60,579 nucleotides of DNA from Streptomyces albus subsp. albus (GCF_000725885.1 NZ_JODR01000035.1:1-60579), one strand, 5' to 3'; positions 23,786-33,115 are shown, numbered from the stretch's first letter. The notes: generated by a model from the letters alone, not told the origin. Numbers and translations: made by a program.

Positions 23786-26251
23786 ATGAGCTCGACGCCA
23801 TTGGAGCACATGTATCTACTCCCCAGGTCGACAGCGCATCAGGCCGCCACGCGCACCGTGCTGGTGCTCGGCAACGGCCATGACTCCCTTCACAAGATCG
23901 CCCGCCGCGTCGGTGACATGTGCGGCCACGGGCAGCAGGCCGACGTGCGCTCCGTCGTCTGCCACCGCGAGGACACCGGCATCGAACACGCCGTACTGCG
24001 ACGGCTGCTCGACACGCCCGGTGGCGAACCGTTGCCCCCGCACAAAGCGCGGCACGCGGCCCTGGAGCACATCACCGGGCTGCTGACGCGATCCCCCGTG
24101 CTGCTGGCGATCGGCGACGCGCAGTGGTGCGACCAGGGCACGCTGCGCTGCATCGACCATCTGTCCCGCGGCACAGCCGGGTTGCCGCTCACGATCGTGC
24201 TGAACGTCGCGCCCGGCGCCCTGACCACCGCCACGGCCCCCTTCCTCGAGCTCATGACCCGCAAGGACTGGACCGTCGTCGATGCCACGGCGCTCGCGCC
24301 CGACGGCACCGGCCCGGCGGACGGAGCCGTCCCCGGCGCCCCGCACCCGCACGAGCCCGACCCGCTCCGCGTCGCCCGGGCGTCCGCGCTGCTCAACAGC
24401 ACCGACGAGGAGCTGGTCGCCGCACTCACCGGTCTGCCCACCGGCGTGACCCGCCGGGCCCTGCACGAAAGCCGCGATCTCGGACTGCTCCCCGAAGACG
24501 GTGCCCCGCCCTCCCCCGGCTCACTGCTGGACGCACTCCCGGCCGCCGAACGCGAACGCATGCGCACGCAGGCGGCCGAGATCCTCAACGACGCGGCGCG
24601 GCCCGCCCGCCAAGTGGCCGATCTGCTGCTGGGCCTGTCCGCACTGGACCGGCCCTGGATGGCCGCCGTCCTCAAGGAAGCGGCCACCGAGGCGCGGCCG
24701 GACCATCCGGCGTCGTCCGTTTCCTACCTGAACCGGCTCCACGAGGCGGACCCGGACGATGCCACCACCCGCACCGAACTCGCCACCGCGCTCCTCGACA
24801 TCGACCCGGCTGCCGCCCGCGCGCACTTCGACGGCCTGCTGTCGCGCACCGACGACCCGGACGTACGCGCAAGGATCACCGTTCCGCTCTGGCTGAGCGC
24901 CCTCATGACCCACCGCACACCCGAGACCCCCGCCGCGCTCGGCGGCGTTCTACGCGCGCTGCGCGACGGCGCCCCCGACCAGGCGCCGCCCCACCGGGCC
25001 CGGCCGGAGCCGGCCGGCACGTCCCCCCTGTCCGGGGACGGCCCGCGGGAATGCCTCGTACGCGCCGTCGACGCGCTGCGCACCGCACTGGCCGGCACCG
25101 ACCCCGACGCCGCCACCGCCGACGCGCACCACGTCCTCAGGGCGGAACCGCCGCACACCGCCTGGGAGCGGGTCAGCGCCGCCAAGGTCCTGGGCCTGGC
25201 CGACGAGACCGAGACCGCGCTCCCCCACCTGGACCGCATCGTCGCGGACAGCGAACGCCGCCAGGAGACATGGGCCGAGTACCACGCCCGGTCGACCCAG
25301 GCCCTGCTGCTGCTCGAAACGGGACGGGTGTGCGAGGCGTACCGGACGGCGCTGGCCGCCACCCGGCTCGCCGAGCGGCACGGCTGGGGGCAGCGGACCC
25401 GGCTGGCACCGGTCACCCTCACCCTGGCCCTGCTGGCGCGCGGCGAGCCCGGCCGCGCCGAGGGCGTCCTGCGCCGACTGGGCGCCCGGAAACTCGACGA
25501 CACCATATGGGACCACCACCTGTACCTGATGGCCCGCGCCCTGGTCGCACGCGCCCACGGACGCGTCGAACAGGCCCTCGACCTGCTGGAGCGGTGCGGA
25601 GCCAGCCTCGACAGCGCGGGCGTCCGCAATCCGGTGTTCACCAAGTGGTGGCTGTACAGCACAGGCCTGCTCATGGAACTGGGCCGGCCCCGAGCGGCCC
25701 GGGAGCGTGCGGAACTCGGCCGGCACCTGGCCGAACAGTGGCCGCGGGCCGACAGCTCCGGACTCAGCCTGCTGGCCCTGGGCATGACGGCAGGACCCGC
25801 CGACCGGGTGGAACTGCTCGCCGAGAGCGTCCGCGTCCTCGCGGGCACTGCCCACCGCTACTCGTACGCCGTGGCCGAACTGCGCCTCGGTCAGGAACTG
25901 TTGCAGCGGCGCGACGACGCGGCGGCGCGCAGCCGTCTGCAAGCGGCGCGGGCGACGGCGGTACGGTCCGGAATGGCCGCGGTGGCCGAGAAGGCCCGGT
26001 CCGCGCTCGCCGCGGCCGGGGGCCGCCGGCCCGCGCTGAGCGGCGCGGAGCAGGCCGTGGCGCGGCTCGCGGCCGACGGCGCCACGAACCGGGCCATCGC
26101 CGACACCCTCTATCTGAGCGTGCGCACCGTCGAGTACCACCTGACGAGCGTGTACCGGAAGCTCGGCATCGACGGACGGGCGGGCCTCGCGGAATGGCCG
26201 TCCCTCCCCGAACCGGGCGCCACCGCGCGAGCGCTCAGCGACAGGCGGTGA
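23786..26251 (+). CDS. LAL2: LuxR-family regulator without a P-loop
   Basis: 821 aa. The N-terminal region aligns with LAL regulators, but where the Walker A loop should be it reads VLVLGNGHDSLHKIA (about 26-39), with no GxxGxGK. A Walker B-like PVLLAIGDAQWCDQ is present near 104-117. The long helical middle domain is intact, and the C-terminal helix-turn-helix reads LSGAEQAVARLAADGATNRAIADTL...VRTVEYHLTSVYRKLGI. It is followed by LAL3 with a 4-nt overlap (GTGA), so the pair is translationally coupled. ATP binding by LAL2 alone seems unlikely. Regulation by a partner protein is plausible. Confidence 0.87.
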   Translation: MSSTPLEHMYLLPRSTAHQAATRTVLVLGNGHDSLHKIARRVGDMCGHGQQADVRSVVCHREDTGIEHAVLRRLLDTPGGEPLPPHKARHAALEHITGLLTRSPVLLAIGDAQWCDQGTLRCIDHLSRGTAGLPLTIVLNVAPGALTTATAPFLELMTRKDWTVVDATALAPDGTGPADGAVPGAPHPHEPDPLRVARASALLNSTDEELVAALTGLPTGVTRRALHESRDLGLLPEDGAPPSPGSLLDALPAAERERMRTQAAEILNDAARPARQVADLLLGLSALDRPWMAAVLKEAATEARPDHPASSVSYLNRLHEADPDDATTRTELATALLDIDPAAARAHFDGLLSRTDDPDVRARITVPLWLSALMTHRTPETPAALGGVLRALRDGAPDQAPPHRARPEPAGTSPLSGDGPRECLVRAVDALRTALAGTDPDAATADAHHVLRAEPPHTAWERVSAAKVLGLADETETALPHLDRIVADSERRQETWAEYHARSTQALLLLETGRVCEAYRTALAATRLAERHGWGQRTRLAPVTLTLALLARGEPGRAEGVLRRLGARKLDDTIWDHHLYLMARALVARAHGRVEQALDLLERCGASLDSAGVRNPVFTKWWLYSTGLLMELGRPRAARERAELGRHLAEQWPRADSSGLSLLALGMTAGPADRVELLAESVRVLAGTAHRYSYAVAELRLGQELLQRRDDAAARSRLQAARATAVRSGMAAVAEKARSALAAAGGRRPALSGAEQAVARLAADGATNRAIADTLYLSVRTVEYHLTSVYRKLGIDGRAGLAEWPSLPEPGATARALSDRR

Positions 26252-29046
26252 GCCCGCGGCCCGCGCCCGGAAGGGGGCGCGTACTCCTGGAGCGGGCGGA
26301 CGAACTGGCCCTGCTGGCGCAGGCCGTCCGCGAGGTCGCCCACGGCGAGTCCAGGACGGTCGTGGTACGCGGCAGACCGGGCACCGGGCGCAGCACTCTG
26401 CTCGCCGAGACGGCCGCGCTCGCCCGCCGTGCCGGACTGCACGTCGTCACCGCACCGGATCAGGCACCCCGCCCGGACCCGGACCACACCGGCGCGGCCC
26501 CCTCCCGGGCTGCGGCACAGGAACCCGCCGCACCGGTGGCCGTCCTCCGCGACGAGCCACGGCAGCCCGGCGCCGGCCCGGTGGAGCCGGCCCGGTCACT
26601 GACGCGGCGCTCCGACGGGCGGCCCCTGCTGTACGTGGTGGCCTGCGCCGACCCCTCCCTCCTCACCGAAGCCGCGCCGCCGCACCGCGAGATCCGGCTG
26701 CGCCCGCTGAGTCCACGGGCCGTGCGGGCCCTGCTCGTCGAGACGTACGGCGAGGAGGCGGCCGAACCGCTCGTCCCCGCCGCCCTCGCGGCGACCGGCG
26801 GCAACCCCGCGGTACTCTGCGGGACGCTCCACCGGCGGCCCGCGCCGGCGCCCGGGCCCGAGGAGTTCGCGGCGCTCGCCCACCAGGTGGGCCGGCACCG
26901 GCTGCGCTCCGCGCTGGCCGGGGCCCCGCAGCAGGCGGTCGCACTGCTGCGGGCCGCCGCCGTGGCGGACGGGGACTTCCCCTTCCACCAGGTCTGCGAG
27001 CTGGCCGGCATCCCCGCGCCGTCCCGCGAGCGGGCCCGCACGGACGCGGCCCGGACCGGGCTGCTCGGCTCGGTCACCGACCCCCGGCTCCACGACCCGC
27101 TCGTGACCGACCGGGTGCTCGGTCTCATGGACGAGGGAGGGCGCGCCGGACTCCACGAGAGCGCCGTACGGCTCGAACGGCGGCACCGTATGCGGCAGTC
27201 GGTCCTCGGCCGGCTCGTCGTGCGAACCGGGCTGACCGATTCCTGGGTGCCCGAGGCCCTGTACGCGGCGGGCGTCGAGGCCCGCCGCTCCGGCGACGAG
27301 GCGGGCGCCGTCACCCTGCTCGAAAGCGCGGAGGACCGCGGGGCCCGGGGCGGTCTGCAAACGGAGGTACTGCTGGAGCTGGCCAGGGCACAGCTGTCGC
27401 TGCGCCCCCACGCCGCCGACCGGGGATTCCTCCGCGTCCTGACGGAACCCGCCCTGCGGGACGGTTCAGCGGCCCGGCTGTTCGCCGCCGACGTGCTCAC
27501 CCTGCGCGGCGGCGGCATCGAGACGGCGTCCGCCATCGCCACGGCTGCCTCCCTCCGCACGACGCCCGAGTCCCAGCGGCACGCCCTGCACGGCCTGCGG
27601 GCGCTGGCCCTGGAGACCGGCCCGGCCGCGGAGGCCCCCTTGCGTTCCGGCGCACTGGAAACCCCACCCCCGGCGCCGGGGCCCGACACCGCGGTGGCCG
27701 CCCGCGAACAGACCCCGCCGCCTGCGGGCCGGCGGAGCGGCACACAGGACCTCGCACCGTCGGCTCCGGGCACGCGAACGAGCGCGGGGGCGGGCCCGGG
27801 CGCGGGCTCCGCGGGGGCGGGTTCGCCGGGGGCGGCGGCACAGCCTGCTCCGGGTGACGCGGTTTGGGCCGCCGCCGTGGCGTGGCGGCTGTGCTCCGCC
27901 GGGCAGGAGATCGACCGCGCGCGGCGGCTGGCCGCCGCGGCGCTGGCGGGGGCCGGAGCCGGGCGGTTCGCTCCCGCGCTGGTCGCGGCCAGGGTGCTCG
28001 TCGTCGCCGACGGAGTCGAGCTCGCCCGGCACGGGCTGGAGCGGATCGAGGCCGAGGCCCGGCGGCAGGGGGTGCGGCCCGCGGTCGGTCTCGCCCTGCT
28101 GACCCGGGCCGAACTCGCCCTGCGTACGGGTGATGTGGCCGAGGCGCGCTCCCGGCTCGACGAGGCGCTCGGGGAGGTGCCCCGGCATCACTGGCATCCG
28201 CGGAAGCTGCCGCGGCTGACCGCGCTGGACGCGCTGATCGCCCTGGAGTCCGGACGGCCGGACCTCGCCGAGGCCGCTGTGTCGGGCACCGTACCGGACC
28301 GGCACGAGTACGGGGTCGACCGCGCCTTCGTGCTGTTCGCGCAGGGCCTGGCCGAGCTGCGGACCGGAGGGACCACAGCCGCGGCGCACCTGCGTGAGTG
28401 CGGCCGGATGCTCCTCGCACTCGGCTGTACGAACCCCGGTCTGGTTCCCTGGCGTTCACATCTGGCGCTGGCGACGGCGTGCGCCGGGACACCACAGGCA
28501 CCGGAGGCCACCGCCCGTCTGCTGGCCGAGGAGCTGGCGGCGGCCCGGGCCTGGGGGTCGGCGTCCACGGTCGGTTCGGTGCATCTGCGGGCCGGGCTCG
28601 CGCTGACCGGCCCGGAGGCGCTGGCGCATCTGCGCACCGCGGTCCGGGTACTCGCGGACTCGGTCGCCCGAGGGCGCCGGGTGCAGGCGCTGGCGGAGCT
28701 GGCCGACGCCCTGTTCGACGACGGCCGGCCGGGTGAGGGCCGGCGTGCCCTGGATCAGGCCGTGGCGGCGGCGCGGGCCGACACGGGGCTGCCGGCGGGG
28801 CGGGTCCTGGAAGTGGCCGCGCGGTACGAGGAGCTGCCCCGGGCGAACCGGGCACGTCTGAGCCGGGCGCAACTGCGGGTCGCGCTGCTCGCCGCCGAGG
28901 GCTGGTCGAACAAGGCGATCGCCCAAGAGCTGTCGGTCAGCCTGCGGGCGGTCGAACTCCATCTGACCCGCAGCTACCGGGCTCTGGGCATCACCGACCG
29001 CTCCGGTCTTCCGACGGCGCTGGGCCACGACGCCGGGAGGGCGTAG
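26248..29046 (+). CDS. LAL3: LuxR-family regulator with degenerate Walker B
   Basis: 932 aa from GTG 26248, overlapping the LAL2 stop. The P-loop reads GRPGTGRST (about 42-50). The next 75 residues are short and Ala/Pro-rich, and the Walker B position has only VAVLRDEP, without the usual hhhhDD-x-Q-W-x-D. A Gly/Pro/Ala-rich low-complexity insert of about 70 residues (27640-27850) interrupts the middle domain. The helix-turn-helix is at the C-terminus (LSRAQLRVALLAAEGWSNKAIAQEL...LRAVELHLTRSYRALGI). LAL2 lacks Walker A and LAL3 lacks Walker B, so this co-translated pair looks complementary. A long ORF runs in-frame upstream across LAL2 but is a shadow. Confidence 0.87.
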   Translation: MSPRPAPGRGRVLLERADELALLAQAVREVAHGESRTVVVRGRPGTGRSTLLAETAALARRAGLHVVTAPDQAPRPDPDHTGAAPSRAAAQEPAAPVAVLRDEPRQPGAGPVEPARSLTRRSDGRPLLYVVACADPSLLTEAAPPHREIRLRPLSPRAVRALLVETYGEEAAEPLVPAALAATGGNPAVLCGTLHRRPAPAPGPEEFAALAHQVGRHRLRSALAGAPQQAVALLRAAAVADGDFPFHQVCELAGIPAPSRERARTDAARTGLLGSVTDPRLHDPLVTDRVLGLMDEGGRAGLHESAVRLERRHRMRQSVLGRLVVRTGLTDSWVPEALYAAGVEARRSGDEAGAVTLLESAEDRGARGGLQTEVLLELARAQLSLRPHAADRGFLRVLTEPALRDGSAARLFAADVLTLRGGGIETASAIATAASLRTTPESQRHALHGLRALALETGPAAEAPLRSGALETPPPAPGPDTAVAAREQTPPPAGRRSGTQDLAPSAPGTRTSAGAGPGAGSAGAGSPGAAAQPAPGDAVWAAAVAWRLCSAGQEIDRARRLAAAALAGAGAGRFAPALVAARVLVVADGVELARHGLERIEAEARRQGVRPAVGLALLTRAELALRTGDVAEARSRLDEALGEVPRHHWHPRKLPRLTALDALIALESGRPDLAEAAVSGTVPDRHEYGVDRAFVLFAQGLAELRTGGTTAAAHLRECGRMLLALGCTNPGLVPWRSHLALATACAGTPQAPEATARLLAEELAAARAWGSASTVGSVHLRAGLALTGPEALAHLRTAVRVLADSVARGRRVQALAELADALFDDGRPGEGRRALDQAVAAARADTGLPAGRVLEVAARYEELPRANRARLSRAQLRVALLAAEGWSNKAIAQELSVSLRAVELHLTRSYRALGITDRSGLPTALGHDAGRA

Positions 29047-29068
29047 CGGCCCGGGACGGCACGGGCCG
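29047..29068. terminator. Stem-loop between LAL3 and the NarL-like gene
   Basis: CGGCCCG (29047-29053) pairs with CGGGCCG (29062-29068) directly after the LAL3 stop, between convergent genes. Confidence 0.55.
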
Positions 29069-29077
29069 GCCGCGGCT

Positions 29078-29785
29078 CTAACCGTGCAGGGCCGCCGATC
29101 CCGCTCCCACCAGCCCGTTGTGCAGGGCGACGGCGACGGCCTGGGTGCGGTTCGGGCAGTTCAGTTTGGACAGTACGAGCGCCACGACGCGCTTGGCCGA
29201 GTGTTCGGACACGCCGAGGGCCAGCCCTATCTGTTTGTTGCTGAGCCCGTCCGCGAGCAGCTCCAGCACCCGTTGCTCGCGCTCGGTGAGCAGTCCGATC
29301 GGTGTCGTCTTGCGCATCGCCGCGGCATCCGGCGCCGCGGCCGGCGGGCCTGGCCGTACGGCTGGTTCCGGCAGGAGCCGTTCACCGCGGGCGAGCCTGC
29401 GCAGCGCGTCGTCGAGTCCGTGCGCGGTCAGCGCGTTCTGGTCCAGGATGCCGTCGCAGGGCACGCCCCCGCGGGAGACGGCCTGCTGCATCTCGGAGTC
29501 GGGAACCAGCAGCGCGACGCGGATGCCGTTCCTGCGGGCGACCCCGGCCAGTTCGCGTACCCAAGCCTCCGTGCCGAGCCCGAGTCCGCCGGCGCACCAC
29601 AGCAGCAGGACGTCACAGGAGAGGATGAGCACCTGGACGGCGTCCTCGTGCGCCGGAGCCGTGAACTCGCCCGGCTCGAAGACGGCGTACTGCTCGACCT
29701 CGGAGGCGTCTTCCAGCAAGCGGGTGAGTCCGGCACGAACCACCCCGCTCTGCGCCACCACTGCGACCCGTCCCGACGCATCCAC
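29078..29785 (-). CDS. NarL-like LuxR regulator with a degenerate receiver domain
   Basis: 235 aa from GTG 29785 (GGGGGG upstream). A GTG at 29815 would add ten residues. The N-terminal 130 residues have the receiver-fold rhythm (RVAVVAQSGVVRAGLTRLLED). They lack the acidic pair, and at the phospho-acceptor position read VLILSCDVLLLW without the usual D-h-x-M-P. The C-terminus is a clear LuxR helix-turn-helix (LTEREQRVLELLADGLSNKQIGLALGVS...VVALVLSKLNCPNRTQA in separate motifs). It is probably phosphorylation-independent, as in JadR1-like or RedZ-like atypical regulators. Ends the six-gene regulator block. Confidence 0.85.
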   Translation of the reverse strand: MDASGRVAVVAQSGVVRAGLTRLLEDASEVEQYAVFEPGEFTAPAHEDAVQVLILSCDVLLLWCAGGLGLGTEAWVRELAGVARRNGIRVALLVPDSEMQQAVSRGGVPCDGILDQNALTAHGLDDALRRLARGERLLPEPAVRPGPPAAAPDAAAMRKTTPIGLLTEREQRVLELLADGLSNKQIGLALGVSEHSAKRVVALVLSKLNCPNRTQAVAVALHNGLVGAGSAALHG

Positions 29786-30036
29786 GCCGTACCCCCCGTC
29801 TTCCGGCCCGGCCACGTGCGGTTGCGCCCAGTCGGCCGAGCCACCTCACACATCCTGGCGAGCACTCACTCTAAGGGATCCCGCGTATCCGATCTACGGA
29901 TTACAGGGTCGCCCGGCCCGCGTTCGTCTCCCCCGATGATCATCCAGGAGTGCAGACGGGTCGTACCGAGTGTGGCGTAGGCGATGTGATCGCCGTCGAG
30001 CCGGCAGGTGTGTGAAGGATGGAGGGAGGCGGCGGT

Positions 30037-31263
30037 TCAGGAGTCGCGGCCGGCCATGCCGCGGGCGGCGATGGTCTCGACGTAGTCGGCGGCGGCCACC
30101 GGTCCCCCGGCGGCGCGCATGGCCTCGCCGAGCGAACGGACCCGGGCACGCGTGTCGGCGTCGCCGGAGACCCGGTTCACCGCCTCGTACAGCCGCTCGC
30201 CGGTGACCTCGCCCCGGGGCAGGTGCGCGCCGAGGCCGAGTTCCTGGAGCCGGGCCGCGATGAGCCGCTGCTCGGGGGTGTGCGGCACGGCGACCACGGG
30301 CGTGCCGAAGTACATGGCCTCCATCACGCTGTTCATGCCCGCGTGCGAGACGAACGCGTCCGCCCTCTCCAGCACCTCCAGCTGCGGTACCCAGCGGTGC
30401 AGCTCGACGTTGTCCGGCACGTCGGCGAAGTCGTCGGAGTCGGCCAACGGCCCCGCCGAGACGACCACGTGCCAGCCGGTGTCCGCGGCGGCCTCGACGC
30501 ATGTGCGCAGGAACTCCCGCTGGTACCCGAAGCTGAAGCTGCCCGTCGCCACCAGCAGGAGGGGACTTCCGTTCGCCGGCGGGTCCCAGGGGGCCCGTTC
30601 GCCCCGCTCGCCGATGCACGCGCCGACGAATGCGAACCCGTTCCCGAAGGTCTCCTCCGCGGGCTGGAAACGCCGCGGCAGGAAGACGATGTTCGCGTCG
30701 TCGGCGGGCGCGTTGAACTCCTCCAGCGTCACGTCCTCCAGGCCGTGCTCCTTGAGCAGCCGGCCCTGTTTGACGAAGAAGTCGTAGAGGGCGGGGTGCT
30801 CGGGGTCGATCTGGCCCGCGTACAGCTCGCCCACCTGCCGGGTGAGCGAGTAGTGCTCGTTGGAGGCGAAGGTCGCGAACAGCTCGATGCCGGGCCGCCG
30901 CCACTTGCGTGCCAGTACCCGGCCCGCGGCGAAGGTGCTGACGTCGTACAGCAGGACGTCCGGTACGTCGTCGCCGAACCCCGCCTCGTAGACGGGCACG
31001 GTGGCGATGGCCTCGTCGATCGAGCGGACGGGCTCGTGCGCCATGTAGTCCGCGTCCATCTCCTCGGGCAGTTCGCGCGAGGCCAGCCAGGATTCGTACT
31101 CCAGCACGGTGGCACCGGTCCCGGCGACCAGGGACGCGAAGCGGGAGTTGGTCGCGAAGGTGACCCGGTGGCCGCGGCGCACGAGTTCCGCGACGACGGG
31201 CAGGGTGGTGTTGATGTGTCCGAACGCGGGGAACGGCAAGAACGCGATGTGGTACGCCGACAT
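30037..31263 (-). CDS. GT5: OleD/MGT-type macrolide glycosyltransferase
   Basis: 408 aa, GT-B fold. FLPFPAFGHINTTLP carries the acceptor-side His. FVGACIGERGERAPW, WVPQLEVL, SHAGMNSVMEAMYFG and TPVVAVPHTPEQ make the donor site. GMGS is GMNS here. Start ATG 31263, chosen because earlier in-frame starts run through the operator and into an unrelated sequence. It is transcribed alone and divergently from a methyltransferase gene. One of the best PAS-LuxR operators in the window (31316-31331) lies 52 bp upstream. Confidence 0.87.
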   Translation of the reverse strand: MSAYHIAFLPFPAFGHINTTLPVVAELVRRGHRVTFATNSRFASLVAGTGATVLEYESWLASRELPEEMDADYMAHEPVRSIDEAIATVPVYEAGFGDDVPDVLLYDVSTFAAGRVLARKWRRPGIELFATFASNEHYSLTRQVGELYAGQIDPEHPALYDFFVKQGRLLKEHGLEDVTLEEFNAPADDANIVFLPRRFQPAEETFGNGFAFVGACIGERGERAPWDPPANGSPLLLVATGSFSFGYQREFLRTCVEAAADTGWHVVVSAGPLADSDDFADVPDNVELHRWVPQLEVLERADAFVSHAGMNSVMEAMYFGTPVVAVPHTPEQRLIAARLQELGLGAHLPRGEVTGERLYEAVNRVSGDADTRARVRSLGEAMRAAGGPVAAADYVETIAARGMAGRDS

Positions 31264-31315
31264 GCACGGCAGCATGCCAGCGGCGGCGGCAGGCCCCCGG
31301 CGCGGTGGCCGAACA

Positions 31316-31331
31316 CTGGGGGATTCACCAG
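31316..31331. promoter_or_regulatory. PAS-LuxR-type operator, site 7 (CTGGGGGATTCACCAG)
   Basis: Matches 14 of 16 positions of CTVGGGAWWTCCCBAG. It lies 52 bp from GT5 and 127 bp from the methyltransferase gene in a 195-nt divergent promoter gap, so it may drive both the GT5 unit and the methyltransferase-mqnD unit. Confidence 0.72.
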
Positions 31332-31458
31332 GCCGTTCCCCGCGGAGCGCCGCACAGTCCGGGTGAACACCTGGTTCCTGGCTCTCTTCGTGGCCGCTCA
31401 CGCGCGGCCCGTGCTCCGCTATGCCCGCCAACCCGGTCCCGACGGAGAGCGAGCTGCC

Positions 31459-32106
31459 GTGAGCCGCCCAACAGACCGCGCCGGTGCGCGGCCGTCACAG
31501 CACGAGCACGACCCCGGTCTGAGGATCTTCTCCCGTGGATGGCCCGACCAGGCGCCGGACACGGTGTGCGGCTGGGGATCGAGCGAGCCGCACACCCACC
31601 TCGTCCGCAAGGGACTCGTCGCCCTCCTCGAGGAACACGGCGTGACGACGCTCAACGACGCGGGGTGCGGCGACCTGGCCTGGATGCGCACGCTGGACCT
31701 CGGCGGGGTGGACTACGTGGGTTACGACGTCCACGAGCGCGCCACCTGGCCCGAACTGCGCCGGCTGGGCTACCGGCTGGAGGTCCTCGACATCACGGCC
31801 GGCGGGATCCGCCCGGCCGATCTGGTGATCTGCCGCGATGTGTTCATCCACCTGCCCAACCACATGGTGCTGCCCGCGCTGGAGCAGTTCCGCCGCTCCT
31901 GCCGGCTGCTCCTGACCACCAGCTACATCAGCTCTGCCGCGGTGGAGAACGGCGAGTTCTCCAACTTCGACCGGCTGACCGAGCCGAGTCTGCGACACGC
32001 CAAGCTCGATCTGTCCCGGGCCCCCTTCGACCTCGGCGAGCCGCTGGAGCGCATCCCCGAGGGCTCGCCCAACAAGTTCCTGGGCCTCTGGGACCTGACG
32101 CGCTAG
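31459..32106 (+). CDS. SAM-dependent methyltransferase-like protein
   Basis: 215 aa from GTG 31459 (GGAGAGCGAG upstream). Motif I reads LNDAGCGDLAWM. VDYVGYDVHE gives the acidic residue at the end of strand 2, ADLVICRDVFIHLPN the post-I/II region, and RLLLTTSYISS a later strand. This is the class I Rossmann-type methyltransferase pattern. The N-terminal 40 residues are charged and low in structure. It lies 121 nt upstream of mqnD on the same strand and shares its likely promoter, so methylation of the naphthoquinone moiety is one possibility. Sugar O- or C-methylation is another. The specific substrate is not predictable. Confidence 0.72.
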   Translation: MSRPTDRAGARPSQHEHDPGLRIFSRGWPDQAPDTVCGWGSSEPHTHLVRKGLVALLEEHGVTTLNDAGCGDLAWMRTLDLGGVDYVGYDVHERATWPELRRLGYRLEVLDITAGGIRPADLVICRDVFIHLPNHMVLPALEQFRRSCRLLLTTSYISSAAVENGEFSNFDRLTEPSLRHAKLDLSRAPFDLGEPLERIPEGSPNKFLGLWDLTR

Positions 32107-32227
32107 CCGTCAGCGGGCTCGTCGGCCGGGCGGAGACCGCCGCTCCCCGGCGTCCGTGCACCGCGTCGACGCTCCGCCACCAGCTCTCCCCCGCCCGACC
32201 GCCCCCCCATCGAATCCTGGAGTGTCC

Positions 32228-33115
32228 ATGGCTCCCCCGCCGACCCTCGCCTACTCGCCCTGCCCCAACGACACTTTCGTCTTCCACGCGTGGGCGACCG
32301 GGCTGCTGCCCGGGACGCCCGCCCCCGAGGTCACCATCGCCGACATCGACGCCACCAACACGCTCGCCGCGCGCGGCGAGCTGGACGTACTGAAAATTTC
32401 CTACGCGGCGCTGCCCTACGTCCTCGACCGCTACGCGCTGCTGCCCTGCGGCGGGGCGCTCGGCCACAGCTGCGGTCCGCTGCTGCTCACACGCGGCCCG
32501 TGCGAACCGGCGGCGCTGGACGGGCGCGTCGTCGCGATCCCGACCGAGCGTTCCACGGCGTATCTGCTCTTCCGGCTGTGGGCACGGCAGACGCTGCCGG
32601 ACAGCGACGTGCGCACCGTCGTCCTGCCGTTCCACCGGATCATGCCCGCGATCCGGGACGGCGAGGTGGACGCGGGCCTGGTGATCCACGAGGCCCGGTT
32701 CACCTTCCACAAGTACGGTCTGCACCGTCTCGCCGACCTCGGCGAGGCGTGGGAGGCACGGATTGGGCTGCCCATCCCGCTGGGCGCGATCGTCGCGCGG
32801 CGGGACCTGGGCCCCGACGGCATCGCGCGGGTCGCCGACGCGGTCCGGGCCTCCGTCCGGCACGCCTGGGCCCACCCGGAGGCCTCACGGGACTATGTGC
32901 GGGCGCACGCGCAGGAGATGGCCCGGGACGTCCAGGAGCAGCACATCCGGCTGTACGTCAACGACTACACCCACGATCTGGGCCCGGACGGTCATGCGGC
33001 GGTCCGCACCCTGCTGGAGCGGGCGGCACGGGCGGGAGCGGTGCCGCCCGTTCCCGCGGAGGCGCTGGAGCCCGCCGGGCGGCTGCTGCCCGGCGGCGGG
33101 CACATCGGCGTCTGA
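32228..33115 (+). CDS. mqnD: MqnD-like 1,4-dihydroxy-6-naphthoate synthase
   Basis: 295 aa. Releases 1,4-dihydroxy-6-naphthoate from cyclic dehypoxanthinyl futalosine, the last defined futalosine step. The signature start LAYSPCPNDTFVFHAW, DIDATNTLAARGELDVLKISYAAL, LPFHRIMPAIRDGEVDAGLVIHEARF (given as separate motifs) and LGAIVARRDLG match MqnD. The loop usually written G-x-G-C-G reads GHSCGPLL. ATG 32228 has CCTGGAG upstream. It is 20 kb from the mqnE/A/C operon and probably co-transcribed with the methyltransferase before it. With MqnA, E and C it gives four of the five dedicated futalosine enzymes; no mqnB is seen. Confidence 0.93.
   Translation: MAPPPTLAYSPCPNDTFVFHAWATGLLPGTPAPEVTIADIDATNTLAARGELDVLKISYAALPYVLDRYALLPCGGALGHSCGPLLLTRGPCEPAALDGRVVAIPTERSTAYLLFRLWARQTLPDSDVRTVVLPFHRIMPAIRDGEVDAGLVIHEARFTFHKYGLHRLADLGEAWEARIGLPIPLGAIVARRDLGPDGIARVADAVRASVRHAWAHPEASRDYVRAHAQEMARDVQEQHIRLYVNDYTHDLGPDGHAAVRTLLERAARAGAVPPVPAEALEPAGRLLPGGGHIGV

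Noticed and set aside
23920..26247. A 1,708-residue reading frame running into LAL3 from inside LAL2
   Set aside because: The upstream part is an Arg/Pro/Gly-rich shadow of LAL2 in another frame. The real LAL3 start is the GTG overlapping the LAL2 stop.
29871..29886. CTAAGGGATCCCGCGT as an eleventh PAS-LuxR operator upstream of the NarL-like gene
   Set aside because: The central GGGATCCC is two bases too short for the GGGAWWTCCC spacing and the right CTAG arm is missing.
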